Below the pieces are notes generated by a model, which was not told the DNA's origin, ran no database searches, and saw nothing but the letters and a program-made list of their open reading frames with translations. This document shows, one piece after another, positions 9,973 to 18,310 of a stretch of DNA of 64,000 bases. Origin of the DNA: Kangiella aquimarina DSM 16071 (GTDB lineage: Bacteria > Pseudomonadota > Gammaproteobacteria > Enterobacterales > Kangiellaceae); contig NZ_KB893651.1 in assembly GCF_000374105.1 (NCBI RefSeq), forward strand, positions 521,838 to 585,837, read 5' to 3'. How positions within the stretch are numbered: the stretch's first letter is position 1; each line of letters begins with the position of its first letter. The position numbers and the translations under genes are program-made.

Positions 9973-10049
9973 ATAGAATCTATTTTCCTTTACAATTGCC
10001 TCACTAAAAACAAGGCAGTGTTTAAAATTTAATCGGGTCATTTCTTGTA

Positions 10050-10958
10050 ATGAATAATCAAACACTTACACATCTTAAGCAGCTCGAGTATGAGTCAATT
10101 CACATTATGCGAGAGGTCGTTGCTGAGTTTGATAAACCAGTAATGCTTTATTCTGTGGGCAAGGATTCTTCGGTTCTTCTCCATTTGGCGCGCAAAGCTT
10201 TTGCGCCGGGTAAAATTCCATTCCCATTATTGCATGTTGATACTACCTGGAAGTTTCGTGAGATGATCGAGTTTCGCGATAGAATGGCTAAAGAGTATGA
10301 CTTTGAGCTTTTAGTCCATCAAAATCCAGAAGGTCTTGCCATGAATGTAGGGCCCTTTAGTCATGGTAGTGCAACCCATACGGACATTATGAAAACTCAG
10401 GCCTTGAAACAGGCGCTTGATCACTATCAATTTGATGCTGCATTTGGTGGCGCTCGTCGTGATGAAGAAAAGTCTCGTGCAAAAGAACGTGTTTATTCGT
10501 TTCGGGATAAAAAGCATCGTTGGGATCCTAAGAACCAGAGACCTGAGCTTTGGAATATCTACAATGGAAAAGTCCATAAGGGCGAAAGTATTCGAGTCTT
10601 CCCACTATCCAACTGGACAGAATTGGATATATGGCAATATATCTATTTGGAGAATATCCAGATCCCTGACCTGTATTTCTCAAAAGAACGCCCTGTAGTT
10701 GAGCGAGATGGCACTTTGATTATGGTCGATGATGATCGCATGCCATTGGAAGAGGACGAAAAGCCTATGATGAAAAAGGTACGCTTCCGTACTTTAGGCT
10801 GTTACCCGTTAACAGGTGCGGTTGAATCAGAAGCCGATACGTTACCAGCCATTATTCAAGAAATGCTATTAACAAAGACTTCAGAGCGTCAGGGACGTGT
10901 TATTGATCACGATAGTTCCGGCTCAATGGAAAAGAAAAAAATTGAGGGGTACTTCTAA
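10050..10958 (+). CDS. cysD: Sulfate adenylyltransferase subunit 2
   Basis: This 302-residue protein matches CysD along its length. It has the PP-loop-type motif [13 protein letters not shown] near residues 32-44, [18 protein letters not shown] and the [15 protein letters not shown] block of the family. With CysN it forms ATP sulfurylase, making APS from sulfate and ATP in the cytoplasm. Its stop codon overlaps the cysN start (10958), the tight coupling expected for two subunits. The following permease and cysC genes make a sulfate-to-PAPS unit. No cysH, cysI or cysJ is present in the window, so use for sulfation, next to two sulfotransferases, is an attractive inference. Confidence 0.96.
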   Translation: MNNQTLTHLKQLEYESIHIMREVVAEFDKPVMLYSVGKDSSVLLHLARKAFAPGKIPFPLLHVDTTWKFREMIEFRDRMAKEYDFELLVHQNPEGLAMNVGPFSHGSATHTDIMKTQALKQALDHYQFDAAFGGARRDEEKSRAKERVYSFRDKKHRWDPKNQRPELWNIYNGKVHKGESIRVFPLSNWTELDIWQYIYLENIQIPDLYFSKERPVVERDGTLIMVDDDRMPLEEDEKPMMKKVRFRTLGCYPLTGAVESEADTLPAIIQEMLLTKTSERQGRVIDHDSSGSMEKKKIEGYF

Positions 10959-12379
10959 TGTCTCACGCATCACCTTTGATTCAAGAAGATATCCTAAGCT
11001 ACCTTGACCAGCATGAGAACAAGGAGTTACTGCGATTCATTACTTGCGGTAGTGTTGATGACGGCAAGAGCACTTTAATTGGCCGTTTGCTACATGACAG
11101 CAAAATGATTTTTGAAGATCAGTTGGCGGCTATTACTGAAGATAGTAAAAAGTCAGGAACTACGGGCGATAAAGTAGACTTGGCTTTATTGGTAGATGGT
11201 TTGCAGTCAGAGCGAGAGCAGGGCATTACTATCGATGTTGCCTATCGCTATTTCTCAACTGATAAGCGTAAATTCATTATTGCGGACACTCCTGGACACG
11301 AGCAGTATACCCGTAATATGGCAACTGGAGCTTCGACATCAGATTTGGCTATTATTCTGATCGATGCCCGTTATGGCGTACAAACACAAACGCGTCGTCA
11401 CAGCTTTATCTGTTCTTTGCTGGGTATTAAACATGTCATCGTCGCGGTCAATAAAATGGATTTGGTGGATTATTCACAAGATGTTTATAAATCCATTCAG
11501 GCTGACTACCTAAAATTAGCTGGGACCTTGGATATTCCTGATATTCGCTTTGTGCCAATTTCAGCGTTGGATGGCGATAATGTAGTTAATCCAAGTGAGA
11601 ACATGAAATGGTTCCGCGGCTCACCTCTTATGCATTATCTTGAGATTACAGAAATTGCTCATGATATTAATCTGGAAGACTTTAGGTTCCCTGTTCAGTA
11701 TGTCAATCGTCCAAACCTTGATTTCAGAGGTTATGCGGGAACTATTGCTTCTGGCTCCATTAAAGTCGGAGACACTATCCGTGCTTTGCCTTCAGGCAAA
11801 TTATCAACCGTAAAGTCTATTGTTACTTTCGAAGGTGAGCTAGAAGAAGCTTCAGCACCTATGGCCGTGACTATTACGCTAAACGATGAAATAGACATTA
11901 GCCGTGGCGATATGATTGTTAAAAAAGATAATCTGCCGCATGTTTCTTCACGGATGAGAGCAAAGGTCGTCTGGATGCATGAACAACCAATGACCGAGCA
12001 CAAAGAATACTATATTAAGTTTAACAGTAAACTGACCACTGGCGAATTCGATAAGATCCACCATCGAATAGATGTTAATACAATGGTTGAACATCCTGCT
12101 GGTCAATTAGAGCTTAATGAAATCGGCTTGGTGGACTTAGAAGTGGGCGAAAAGGCCATGTTTGATGATTACCGTTCGAATCACAAAACTGGTGCCTTTA
12201 TCATTATTGATCGTTTGAGCAATGTCACTGTAGGCGCTGGAATGATCGAAGAGCCTCTGTCTGACTCAGGCGAAGATAGCGAGCCTGTAGAGGTTAGTGC
12301 TTATGAGTTGGAGCTGAATCAATTTGTAAGAAAGCACTTCCCGCACTGGGGCGCTAAAGATATTTCAAAATCTAAGTAA
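10958..12379 (+). CDS. cysN: Sulfate adenylyltransferase subunit 1 (GTPase)
   Basis: The 473-residue protein is an EF-Tu-like GTPase. It shows G1 [10 protein letters not shown] (about 30-39), the switch region [15 protein letters not shown]3 [11 protein letters not shown], and G4 NKMDL, followed by beta-barrel domains. GTP hydrolysis drives APS formation by the partner CysD. The protein has no fused APS kinase domain, since a separate cysC lies downstream. Its length matches stand-alone CysN. It overlaps cysD by one base and is followed 17 bp later by the SLC13 permease gene. Confidence 0.96.
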   Translation: MSHASPLIQEDILSYLDQHENKELLRFITCGSVDDGKSTLIGRLLHDSKMIFEDQLAAITEDSKKSGTTGDKVDLALLVDGLQSEREQGITIDVAYRYFSTDKRKFIIADTPGHEQYTRNMATGASTSDLAIILIDARYGVQTQTRRHSFICSLLGIKHVIVAVNKMDLVDYSQDVYKSIQADYLKLAGTLDIPDIRFVPISALDGDNVVNPSENMKWFRGSPLMHYLEITEIAHDINLEDFRFPVQYVNRPNLDFRGYAGTIASGSIKVGDTIRALPSGKLSTVKSIVTFEGELEEASAPMAVTITLNDEIDISRGDMIVKKDNLPHVSSRMRAKVVWMHEQPMTEHKEYYIKFNSKLTTGEFDKIHHRIDVNTMVEHPAGQLELNEIGLVDLEVGEKAMFDDYRSNHKTGAFIIIDRLSNVTVGAGMIEEPLSDSGEDSEPVEVSAYELELNQFVRKHFPHWGAKDISKSK

Positions 12380-12396
12380 CAAGTGTTGGAAACGCT

Positions 12397-14145
12397 ATGC
12401 TCTTAGAGCAAGTCTACGTTTTTAGCATTATCATAGCCATGTTGGTGGGGCTGGTGATGAACCTGGCTCGGCCTGCGTGGCTTTTTTCTATGGCCGCGTT
12501 AGCGCTATACTTCCCTGGATTTGTATCTGCTGAACGATTCTTTAGTCATGCTGTAAATCCCGCAGTACTGACTCTTATTTTACTACTGATTTGTTCCCTT
12601 GCATTAGAACGCACCCGTGCACTTGCCTGGATCAGCAAACAGCTTTTTAGCAAGAGTCAGTTTTTTACTTTAGTTAAAATGGGTGGCTTGGTAGCGGCCA
12701 GCTCGGCATTTCTGAATAACACTGCCATTGTAGCTTCGCTAATGGGTGCTGTGCGAAATAACTCGAGCCAGCCTGCCAAACGCTTACTTATTCCATTATC
12801 TTATTTTGCCATTTTAGGCGGCACACTGACACTGATCGGGACATCAACAAACCTGGTTGTTAACAGTTTTCTGGTCGACTATGGTGAACCTGGATTTAAT
12901 TTCTTTGATTTTTTACCTGTTGGCTTAATCATTCTTTTGGTCAGTGGAGTTGCTGTCATAGTGGTGAGTTATTGGCTACCAGAGGAAAGCGTGACTGGTA
13001 CTGTTTCCAGGGAGTATTTCCTTGAAGCTAAGGTTGATAGCGACAGTATTTTAATTGGTAAAACCATTTATCAGGCTGGCTTGACCACAATCACAGGCCT
13101 TGACCTTGTCGAAGTTGTCCGTAATGAACAGGTCATTGCACCCGTAGAGCACAACTTTGAGTTACAGCAGGGTGACCTTTTAATTTACTGTGGTGACGTT
13201 AAGTTGGCAAAGCAGCTTGCTAGTGTAAAAGGTTTGAGCGTTTTTGCGGAAGATTCTGGATTACTGGATAAACATCTAAAAGAAGTTATCGTTAGTCCTA
13301 TGTCCACCTTGATTGGGCGAACTCTAAAGCAAAGTAGTTTTCGGGCCCATTTCGACGCGGCGGTTGTTGCAATTGGACGTAATGGAGGACGCTTGTCTGG
13401 CGCACTGGGTGAAGTAGAGATTCGCGCTGGAGACAAGCTCGTTATTGCTACAGGCCTTGATTTTTATAAGCGCCCCAATGTTGAGCGTAACTTTATATTT
13501 CTTGATAAAGTCCAGCTGCACCCACCGTTAAAACTTTCTCAAGAAATTATAACTTTTGCTGGTTTTTTTGTTGCTGTAACTTTGGCGGCAACGGGGTTGG
13601 TGAATTTACTGACGGCTATGATGGGGTATTTGATACTTATCCTTGCCACTAAAGTTATTAGTACCACGGAAGTACGCCGGCGATTACCCCTAGAAATTTG
13701 GCTAGTCATTGCTTCGGCTTTAGCTATTGCTGATGTATTTAACCAGGTCGGTGTCGCAAGTCTAATAGCTCGAGCAGTAACAGGTATGTTCCAGATTGAC
13801 GGTAGTAATGACCTAACTGGAATCTATCTATCGTTTATCAGTATTTATCTCTTAACCTGGATAATAACAGAGATGGTCACTAACAATGCTGCCGCAGCAT
13901 TGATGTTTCCAGTTGCTTTTGGTCTGGCAGAATCTATTGGTGTAAACTACATGCCATTTGTTATGGCAGTTGCTTACGGTGCTTCGGCTAGCTTTATTAG
14001 TCCGTTTGGCTATCAAACCAATCTCATGGTTATGAATGTAGGAAGCTATAGCTTTAGGGACTTCGCAAGAGTCGGCTGGTTGGTATCCTTAAGTTTTACC
14101 ATTGTGGCCTTGATAGCGATACCCATTGTGTTCCCTTTCTCATAA
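12397..14145 (+). CDS. SLC13/ArsB-type anion permease with two RCK_C (TrkA-C) domains, probable sulfate transporter
   Basis: The 582-residue membrane protein has hydrophobic segments on both sides of a soluble centre. The first half contains SSAFLNNTAIVASLM and TLIGTSTNLVVNSFL, and the second contains EMVTNNAAAALMFP and SPFGYQTNLMV, the repeated NNT/NNA and S/T-N transport signatures of the divalent anion:Na+ symporter superfamily. The middle (~200-370) holds two TrkA-C-like domains (GKTIYQAGLTTITGLDLVEVVR; IGRTLKQSSFRAHFDAAVVAI), which usually bind a regulatory ligand. Its place between cysN and cysC makes sulfate uptake the likely role, but the substrate is inferred from context. The cysC start follows 15 bp after its stop. 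Confidence 0.85.
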   Translation: MLLEQVYVFSIIIAMLVGLVMNLARPAWLFSMAALALYFPGFVSAERFFSHAVNPAVLTLILLLICSLALERTRALAWISKQLFSKSQFFTLVKMGGLVAASSAFLNNTAIVASLMGAVRNNSSQPAKRLLIPLSYFAILGGTLTLIGTSTNLVVNSFLVDYGEPGFNFFDFLPVGLIILLVSGVAVIVVSYWLPEESVTGTVSREYFLEAKVDSDSILIGKTIYQAGLTTITGLDLVEVVRNEQVIAPVEHNFELQQGDLLIYCGDVKLAKQLASVKGLSVFAEDSGLLDKHLKEVIVSPMSTLIGRTLKQSSFRAHFDAAVVAIGRNGGRLSGALGEVEIRAGDKLVIATGLDFYKRPNVERNFIFLDKVQLHPPLKLSQEIITFAGFFVAVTLAATGLVNLLTAMMGYLILILATKVISTTEVRRRLPLEIWLVIASALAIADVFNQVGVASLIARAVTGMFQIDGSNDLTGIYLSFISIYLLTWIITEMVTNNAAAALMFPVAFGLAESIGVNYMPFVMAVAYGASASFISPFGYQTNLMVMNVGSYSFRDFARVGWLVSLSFTIVALIAIPIVFPFS

Positions 14146-14160
14146 TTGCAGGAGTTGTTC

Positions 14161-14757
14161 GTGACAGAAAACATCGTTTGGCATCATCATAATGTAACTC
14201 ATGAAAACCGTTGCAAGCAGAAGAGTCAAAAGCCTTGCGTTCTTTGGTTTACAGGTTTATCAGGTTCGGGAAAGTCTACCGTGGCGAATGCTGTGGAATC
14301 ACTATTGCTAGAAAATGGTAACCACTCTTATTTGTTAGACGGTGATAACATCCGCCATGGACTTAATAAGGATTTGTCATTCAGTGAGGATGACCGTGTT
14401 GAGAACATTCGACGTATTGGGGAAGTCACTAAGCTTTTCACCGATGCAGGTCTCATAGTGTTATCAGCTTTTATCTCACCCTTTAAAGCTGACCGTCAGC
14501 AGGTAAGAGAATTACATGGCGTAGGTGAATTTGTTGAAGTATTCGTTGATACTCCTTTAGAGGTTTGTGAACAAAGAGATCCCAAGGGGTTGTATAAAAA
14601 AGCCCGAGCTGGAGATATTAAGAACTTTACTGGCTTGGACTCCCCTTATGAAGCGCCTGAAGCGCCGGAAATTCATCTTAAAACCGACCAGCAATCAGTT
14701 GATAAGCTTGCACAACAGGTTCTACAGCATTTAAGAGATAACGGCTTCATATCCTAA
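14161..14757 (+). CDS. cysC: Adenylylsulfate kinase
   Basis: I choose the GTG at 14161 because AGGAG lies six bases upstream (14150-14154) and the resulting N-terminus ([12 protein letters not shown]) aligns with known CysC proteins; an in-frame TTG at 14146 has no such support. The 198-residue product has the P-loop [11 protein letters not shown] (about 30-40), the [12 protein letters not shown] block and [11 protein letters not shown], whose Ser is the phosphoryl-relay position. It makes PAPS from APS with ATP. It is the last gene of the cysD-cysN-permease-cysC unit and provides the direct substrate of the two sulfotransferases at the left of the window. Confidence 0.96.
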   Translation: MTENIVWHHHNVTHENRCKQKSQKPCVLWFTGLSGSGKSTVANAVESLLLENGNHSYLLDGDNIRHGLNKDLSFSEDDRVENIRRIGEVTKLFTDAGLIVLSAFISPFKADRQQVRELHGVGEFVEVFVDTPLEVCEQRDPKGLYKKARAGDIKNFTGLDSPYEAPEAPEIHLKTDQQSVDKLAQQVLQHLRDNGFIS

Positions 14758-14766
14758 AATAATTGC

Positions 14767-14794
14767 TTGAACCGAAAAAAGAATATGGTAGAAT
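14767..14794 (+). promoter_or_regulatory. Sigma70-type promoter of tRNA-Val
   Basis: A -35 element TTGAAC (14767-14772), a 16-bp spacer and a -10 element TAGAAT (14789-14794) lie 15 bp before the tRNA. A GC-rich discriminator (CCCGC) follows the -10, as is usual for stringently controlled stable RNA promoters. Confidence 0.7.
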
Positions 14795-14809
14795 TCCCGC
14801 TCTCAAAAT

Positions 14810-14886
14810 AGTCGCGTAGCTCAGTTGGTTAGAGCACCACCTTGACATGGTGGGGGTCGGTGGTTCGAGTCCACTCGCGACTACCA
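14810..14886 (+). tRNA. tRNA-Val (anticodon GAC)
   Basis: A complete 77-nt cloverleaf. The acceptor strands AGTCGCG (14810-14816) and CGCGACT (14876-14882) pair fully, and the terminal ACCA (14883-14886) is encoded. The anticodon stem CCACC/GGTGG encloses the loop TTGACAT with anticodon GAC. The T-arm is GGTGG-TTCGAGT-CCACT. The central part (D-arm to T-arm) is the same as I remember for E. coli tRNA-Val(GAC); only the acceptor stem differs. Confidence 0.97.
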
Positions 14887-14891
14887 AATTT

Positions 14892-14919
14892 AAAAAGCCG
14901 TGCTTGTCACGGCTTTTTT
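14892..14919 (+). terminator. Intrinsic terminator after tRNA-Val
   Basis: The stem AAGCCGTG/CACGGCTT with loop CTTGT is followed by a run of T (14914-14919). It begins five bases after the tRNA CCA end. Confidence 0.85.
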
Positions 14920-14940
14920 GTACCTGAAAGAAATGAAGTA

Positions 14941-14970
14941 TGTAGGGGCGATTCATGAATCGCCCGTACA
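14941..14970. repeat. REP-like palindrome (solitary copy)
   Basis: A nearly perfect 30-bp palindrome with core GGGCGATTCATGAATCGCCC and outer arms TGTA/TACA. The same core occurs four more times around the RAYT gene 6-7 kb away, so this is a dispersed member of the same REP family. The 14887-15280 interval contains no convincing gene. Confidence 0.85.
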
Positions 14971-15039
14971 GAAACCTGCTCTCAAAGTTTTGATGGTTGG
15001 CAGGACAGCCCGAGTAGCCCACTCGCGACCGCCAGGGCA

Positions 15040-15124
15040 GCTAATGCTCCATGCATTAGCAATGCATTCCCCACATCCATGTGGGTCAGAAGCGGAAGTG
15101 TAAGTTACGCAGGAGCAGTAACTT
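15040..15124. repeat. Cluster of three consecutive hairpins
   Basis: Three inverted repeats follow each other: GCTAATGC/GCATTAGC with loop TCCAT (15040-15060), CCCACAT/ATGTGGG (15070-15085) and AAGTTAC/GTAACTT with a 9-nt loop (15102-15124). The loop GGA of the third can pair with the TCC of the first. They lie between the tRNA-Val terminator and a decayed copy of the tRNA 3' end. No coding sequence is apparent. Function unknown. Confidence 0.6.
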
Positions 15125-15126
15125 GT

Positions 15127-15170
15127 CGACTACCAAATTCAGAAGAGTGCCGCTTAATGCAGCATTTTTT
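15127..15170 (+). repeat. Decayed duplicate of tRNA-Val 3' end and terminator
   Basis: The 13-mer CGACTACCAAATT (15127-15139) repeats exactly the tRNA 3' end and its flank at 14878-14890. The following bases still resemble the first terminator region: a weak hairpin GCCGC/GCAGC with a T-run (15164-15171), then GTGCCTGAGAGAAAT against GTACCTGAAAGAAAT. This is a direct repeat of about 60 bp at reduced identity, about 250 bp apart, consistent with a lost second tRNA copy or an old insertion at the tRNA end. Confidence 0.65.
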
Positions 15171-15280
15171 TGTGCCTGAGAGAAATTCGAGGTTGTAGGG
15201 TTGCTAATTATGTGACTGCCTGCCGAGTAATGAGATTGTTGTGTCGCAGTAGGATTTATTCAAATGACTGCTATGTATCA

Positions 15281-15916
15281 TTAATCACTAGTCTTATCTT
15301 TAAACTCACACAAGTCTTCAATGATGCAGCTGCCGCAGCGGGGTTTTCTGGCCAGGCAAGTATAGCGGCCATGTAGTATGAGCCAGTGGTGAGCGTCTAA
15401 AAGGAATTCTTTTGGGACAAACTTCAGGAGTTTTTCTTCAACCTGTCTGACATTCTTACCTGGCGCAATTTTTGTTCGGTTGGAGACGCGAAATATGTGG
15501 GTATCCACTGCCATGGCAGGCTGTCTGAATGCTGTGTTGAGTACCACATTTGCTGTTTTACGACCAACACCAGCCAGTGCTTCGAGGTCTTTGCGATTAT
15601 CGGGCACTACCGAGTCATGCTTTTCGATCAAGTCTTTACAGCATGAAATCACATTTTTGGCTTTACTGTTAAACAGTCCGATGGTCTTTATGTACTCTTT
15701 GAGTCCCTCTTCTCCAAGGGCATAAATAGCCTCTGGGGTGTTAGCCACCGGAAATAGCTTGCGAGTAGCTTTATTGACACCAACATCGGTTGCCTGAGCG
15801 GAAAGGATGACTGCTATTAACAACTCAAACGTTGAGTTGTATTCCAGTTCAGTGGTTGGATTGGGATTATTGTCACGCAGTCGCTCAAATATTTCCTGGC
15901 GCTTCGTTTTATTCAT
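15281..15916 (-). CDS. nth: Endonuclease III
   Basis: The 211-residue DNA glycosylase/AP lyase has the helix-hairpin-helix [20 protein letters not shown] with its catalytic Lys, then the [11 protein letters not shown] segment carrying the catalytic Asp. The C-terminal [17 protein letters not shown] supplies the four cysteines (C-x6-C-x2-C-x5-C) of the [4Fe-4S] cluster. It removes oxidised pyrimidines in base excision repair. It overlaps the end of rnfE by 8 bases and is the last gene of the rnf operon, the standard gammaproteobacterial arrangement. Confidence 0.97.
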   Translation of the reverse strand: MNKTKRQEIFERLRDNNPNPTTELEYNSTFELLIAVILSAQATDVGVNKATRKLFPVANTPEAIYALGEEGLKEYIKTIGLFNSKAKNVISCCKDLIEKHDSVVPDNRKDLEALAGVGRKTANVVLNTAFRQPAMAVDTHIFRVSNRTKIAPGKNVRQVEEKLLKFVPKEFLLDAHHWLILHGRYTCLARKPRCGSCIIEDLCEFKDKTSD

Positions 15917-16610
15917 GCCCTAACGCCTCTTCATTTTTGATTGGTGACGTCTTGGTAGCTTTTGCCTGTTCGGCTCGTTTGTTATCAATACCGTTTTTGA
16001 TGGCAATTAAAATCCCAAGACCAACAAAGGCGCCTGGCGGGAGTATGGCAAACAGGAAGGTAGAGTCCGTCAGATAGAACGAAATTGTTAAGTCAATGGC
16101 CCATTCGCCGAATAACTGTTCCGCACCTGAGAAGAGGGTGCCCTGACCAATCATTTCGCGTAGTGCGCCAAGTGTACAAAGAACCGCGGTAAATCCTAAG
16201 CCCTGCATCACTCCATCCAGCAACGATGGGAAGAATTTGTTTTTAGAGGCAAAGGCTTCAGCGCGACCAATAATGGCACAGTTGGTAACGATAAGCGGAA
16301 TAAATATGCCCAGCGTCAGATACAATTCATAGGTAAAGGCATTCATGATTAAACCAACATTGGTCACAAAGCTGGCGATCATCATCACGAAAATCGGGAT
16401 TCGGATTTCTTTAGGAATATAATTGCGGACCAGCGATACGGAAGCATTGGATCCAGCTAAAACCCAGGTAGTGGCTAGCCCAAGAGCAAGACCATTGATG
16501 AAGGTATTACTAACTGCCAAAAGTGGACAAAGACCCAGCAGTTGAACGAGCGCCGGGTTGTTATCCCATAGCCCGTTTTTGATAATCGTTTTATGTTCGG
16601 AATTAATCAT
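15909..16610 (-). CDS. rnfE: Electron transport complex subunit RnfE (RsxE)
   Basis: I place the start at the ATG at 16610 (MINSEHK), since GGAGGA lies just upstream and the N-terminus then aligns with known RnfE; the frame is open to 16640. The 233-residue protein has about six membrane helices and the family blocks [22 protein letters not shown] and [20 protein letters not shown]. It forms, with RnfA and RnfD, part of the membrane core of the NADH:ferredoxin oxidoreductase/ion pump. It overlaps rnfG by 8 bp and nth by 8 bp. Confidence 0.95.
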   Translation of the reverse strand: MINSEHKTIIKNGLWDNNPALVQLLGLCPLLAVSNTFINGLALGLATTWVLAGSNASVSLVRNYIPKEIRIPIFVMMIASFVTNVGLIMNAFTYELYLTLGIFIPLIVTNCAIIGRAEAFASKNKFFPSLLDGVMQGLGFTAVLCTLGALREMIGQGTLFSGAEQLFGEWAIDLTISFYLTDSTFLFAILPPGAFVGLGILIAIKNGIDNKRAEQAKATKTSPIKNEEALGHE

Positions 16611-17244
16611 TAGCTCCTCCACAGTTTTGTGGTCCTTCAAAAAGCTGCTGCTTGTTGTCTTCGAAGAATTCTAATGTCGTTGCGACTTGCTGGATAACTG
16701 CTCTTGGGGTGATGGTGGCACCGGTAAAGGCATCAAACTGGCCGCCGTCTTTACTGACAGCCCAGCCCTCAATATCAGGATTACTCAAGGATTTACCTTC
16801 GAAATCTAAAATCCAGTCACTTTTCTTTGCATCGACCTTGTCACCAAGACCTGGTGTTTCCTTATGGTCCGTTACTCGTACTCCAGCAATGGTGCCGTCT
16901 TGATAAATGCCAACAACCATGGCGATTTTTCCACTGTAACCGTTAGGTGCAATCGATTCCATAACCACAGCCACAGGTTCACCATTTTTGCGCATCCGGT
17001 AAGCTTTCAGAGGCTTCTTGGAGCCGAGCGCTTTGGCATCCTGAATTAAGGTGCAATCATGATATACATCATTATCATATTCATCTTCTGCTACCAGCTG
17101 ATTCAAAGTTCGAGCTAAGGCCGCTTCCATTTCGCCAGCGATGGTGTCACGAGTTATATAATAAGTTACTGCGATCAGGCCCACGCATATCGCGGCAAAA
17201 ATCGCCAGAATTAAACCGTTCTTACTGATCATTTTAGTGAGCAT
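16603..17244 (-). CDS. rnfG: Electron transport complex subunit RnfG
   Basis: The 213-residue protein has one N-terminal membrane helix (about residues 10-30) and a periplasmic FMN-binding domain. [13 protein letters not shown] (about residues 172-184) contains the Thr to which FMN is covalently attached by ApbE in this family. [10 protein letters not shown] is the other conserved block. It overlaps rnfD by 11 bp and rnfE by 8 bp. Confidence 0.95.
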   Translation of the reverse strand: MLTKMISKNGLILAIFAAICVGLIAVTYYITRDTIAGEMEAALARTLNQLVAEDEYDNDVYHDCTLIQDAKALGSKKPLKAYRMRKNGEPVAVVMESIAPNGYSGKIAMVVGIYQDGTIAGVRVTDHKETPGLGDKVDAKKSDWILDFEGKSLSNPDIEGWAVSKDGGQFDAFTGATITPRAVIQQVATTLEFFEDNKQQLFEGPQNCGGAND

Positions 17245-18310
17245 CAGTATCTCCCTGCTGACGTTTTACTTTGTGACCATAGACTTTAGGCTTGGTGTAG
17301 TAATCAAGCATTGGCACAGTCATATTCATCAACAAAACCGCAAAAGCAATGGCGTCTGGATAACCACCGAAGGTTCTGATAATAACGGTGATGACACCGA
17401 TACCCAAACCAAATATCCAACGACCTTTCGGAGTAGTTGATGCTGTCACGGGGTCAGTGGCGATAAAGAAAGCACCCAGCATGGTGGCGCCAGCAAACAG
17501 GTGGAAGCTGGGTGAAAGGTAGTGGTCGCTGTTGCCGGCGAACAACACAAAAGACATGATGATCATGCCCAACAGTACACCGGCTGGAATCTGCCAGCCG
17601 ATAACTTTACGGAACATCAAGAATAGCCCGCCTGCAAGAAAACCAATGTTAACCCATTGCCATCCAGAACCTGATAGGCCGCTTATAACTGCATCCTTTT
17701 CAATTTCGGCCAGACGGTAACCTTGCGCTAATTCAGTTTTCACATGATCTAGGGGCGTTGCCATGGTAAATCCATCAACGCCCAATCGAGTTGCAGTCAT
17801 TGGCTCTCCTGCCATGCTTGTGCCAGTGAAGATATAGGCCACGGCATCGAGGAAGTTGACTGGATTCTGTGCAAGCTCAGCAGGAGGCAACCAAGATGTC
17901 ATCTCAAGTGGAAACGAAATCAGTAACAGTACATAGCCAACCATAGCTGGATTAAACAGGTTGTTACCAAGACCACCATAAACGTGTTTTGCAAAAACGA
18001 TTGCAAAGGCAACTCCTATTACCGTCATCCACCAGGGAAGAAGAGGGGGTAGGGCAAGAGCTAACAGCCAGGCGGTTACCAATGCGCTGCCATCAAATAA
18101 TATGGGTAATACAGGGCGCTGACGAACTTTGAGAATTAAAGCCTCTGTAACCAGAGCTGTAGCGCAGGCCAATATCAGGTTGATGATGACGCCAAATCCA
18201 AAGAAGTAAACCAATGCAAATAGGCCCGGGAGCGTAGCAAAAATTACCCACAGCATCAGCTCGGTAACGGATGTTGGTTTCTTAGCAAATGGCGAAGAAA
18301 TCAGGCTCAT
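17234..18310 (-). CDS. rnfD: Electron transport complex subunit RnfD
   Basis: The 358-residue membrane protein has about nine helices and is homologous to NqrB. DPVTASTTPKGRWIFG (near residue 285) contains the Thr for covalent FMN attachment, and GGLGNNLFNPAMVGYV is the conserved early block. It forms part of the electron path across the membrane in the Rnf/Rsx complex. Its ends overlap rnfC by 4 bp and rnfG by 11 bp, in line with a single transcript from rnfA. Confidence 0.95.
   Translation of the reverse strand: MSLISSPFAKKPTSVTELMLWVIFATLPGLFALVYFFGFGVIINLILACATALVTEALILKVRQRPVLPILFDGSALVTAWLLALALPPLLPWWMTVIGVAFAIVFAKHVYGGLGNNLFNPAMVGYVLLLISFPLEMTSWLPPAELAQNPVNFLDAVAYIFTGTSMAGEPMTATRLGVDGFTMATPLDHVKTELAQGYRLAEIEKDAVISGLSGSGWQWVNIGFLAGGLFLMFRKVIGWQIPAGVLLGMIIMSFVLFAGNSDHYLSPSFHLFAGATMLGAFFIATDPVTASTTPKGRWIFGLGIGVITVIIRTFGGYPDAIAFAVLLMNMTVPMLDYYTKPKVYGHKVKRQQGDTDAH

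Noticed and set aside
14878..15139. Current integrative element bounded by attL/attR at tRNA-Val
   Set aside because: The interval between the direct repeats is only ~250 bp and contains no integrase or cargo; a relic at most.
14900..15376. Short frames on both strands next to tRNA-Val and over the end of nth
   Set aside because: They read through the terminator, the REP palindrome and the antisense of nth, and none has a family signature or ribosome site.
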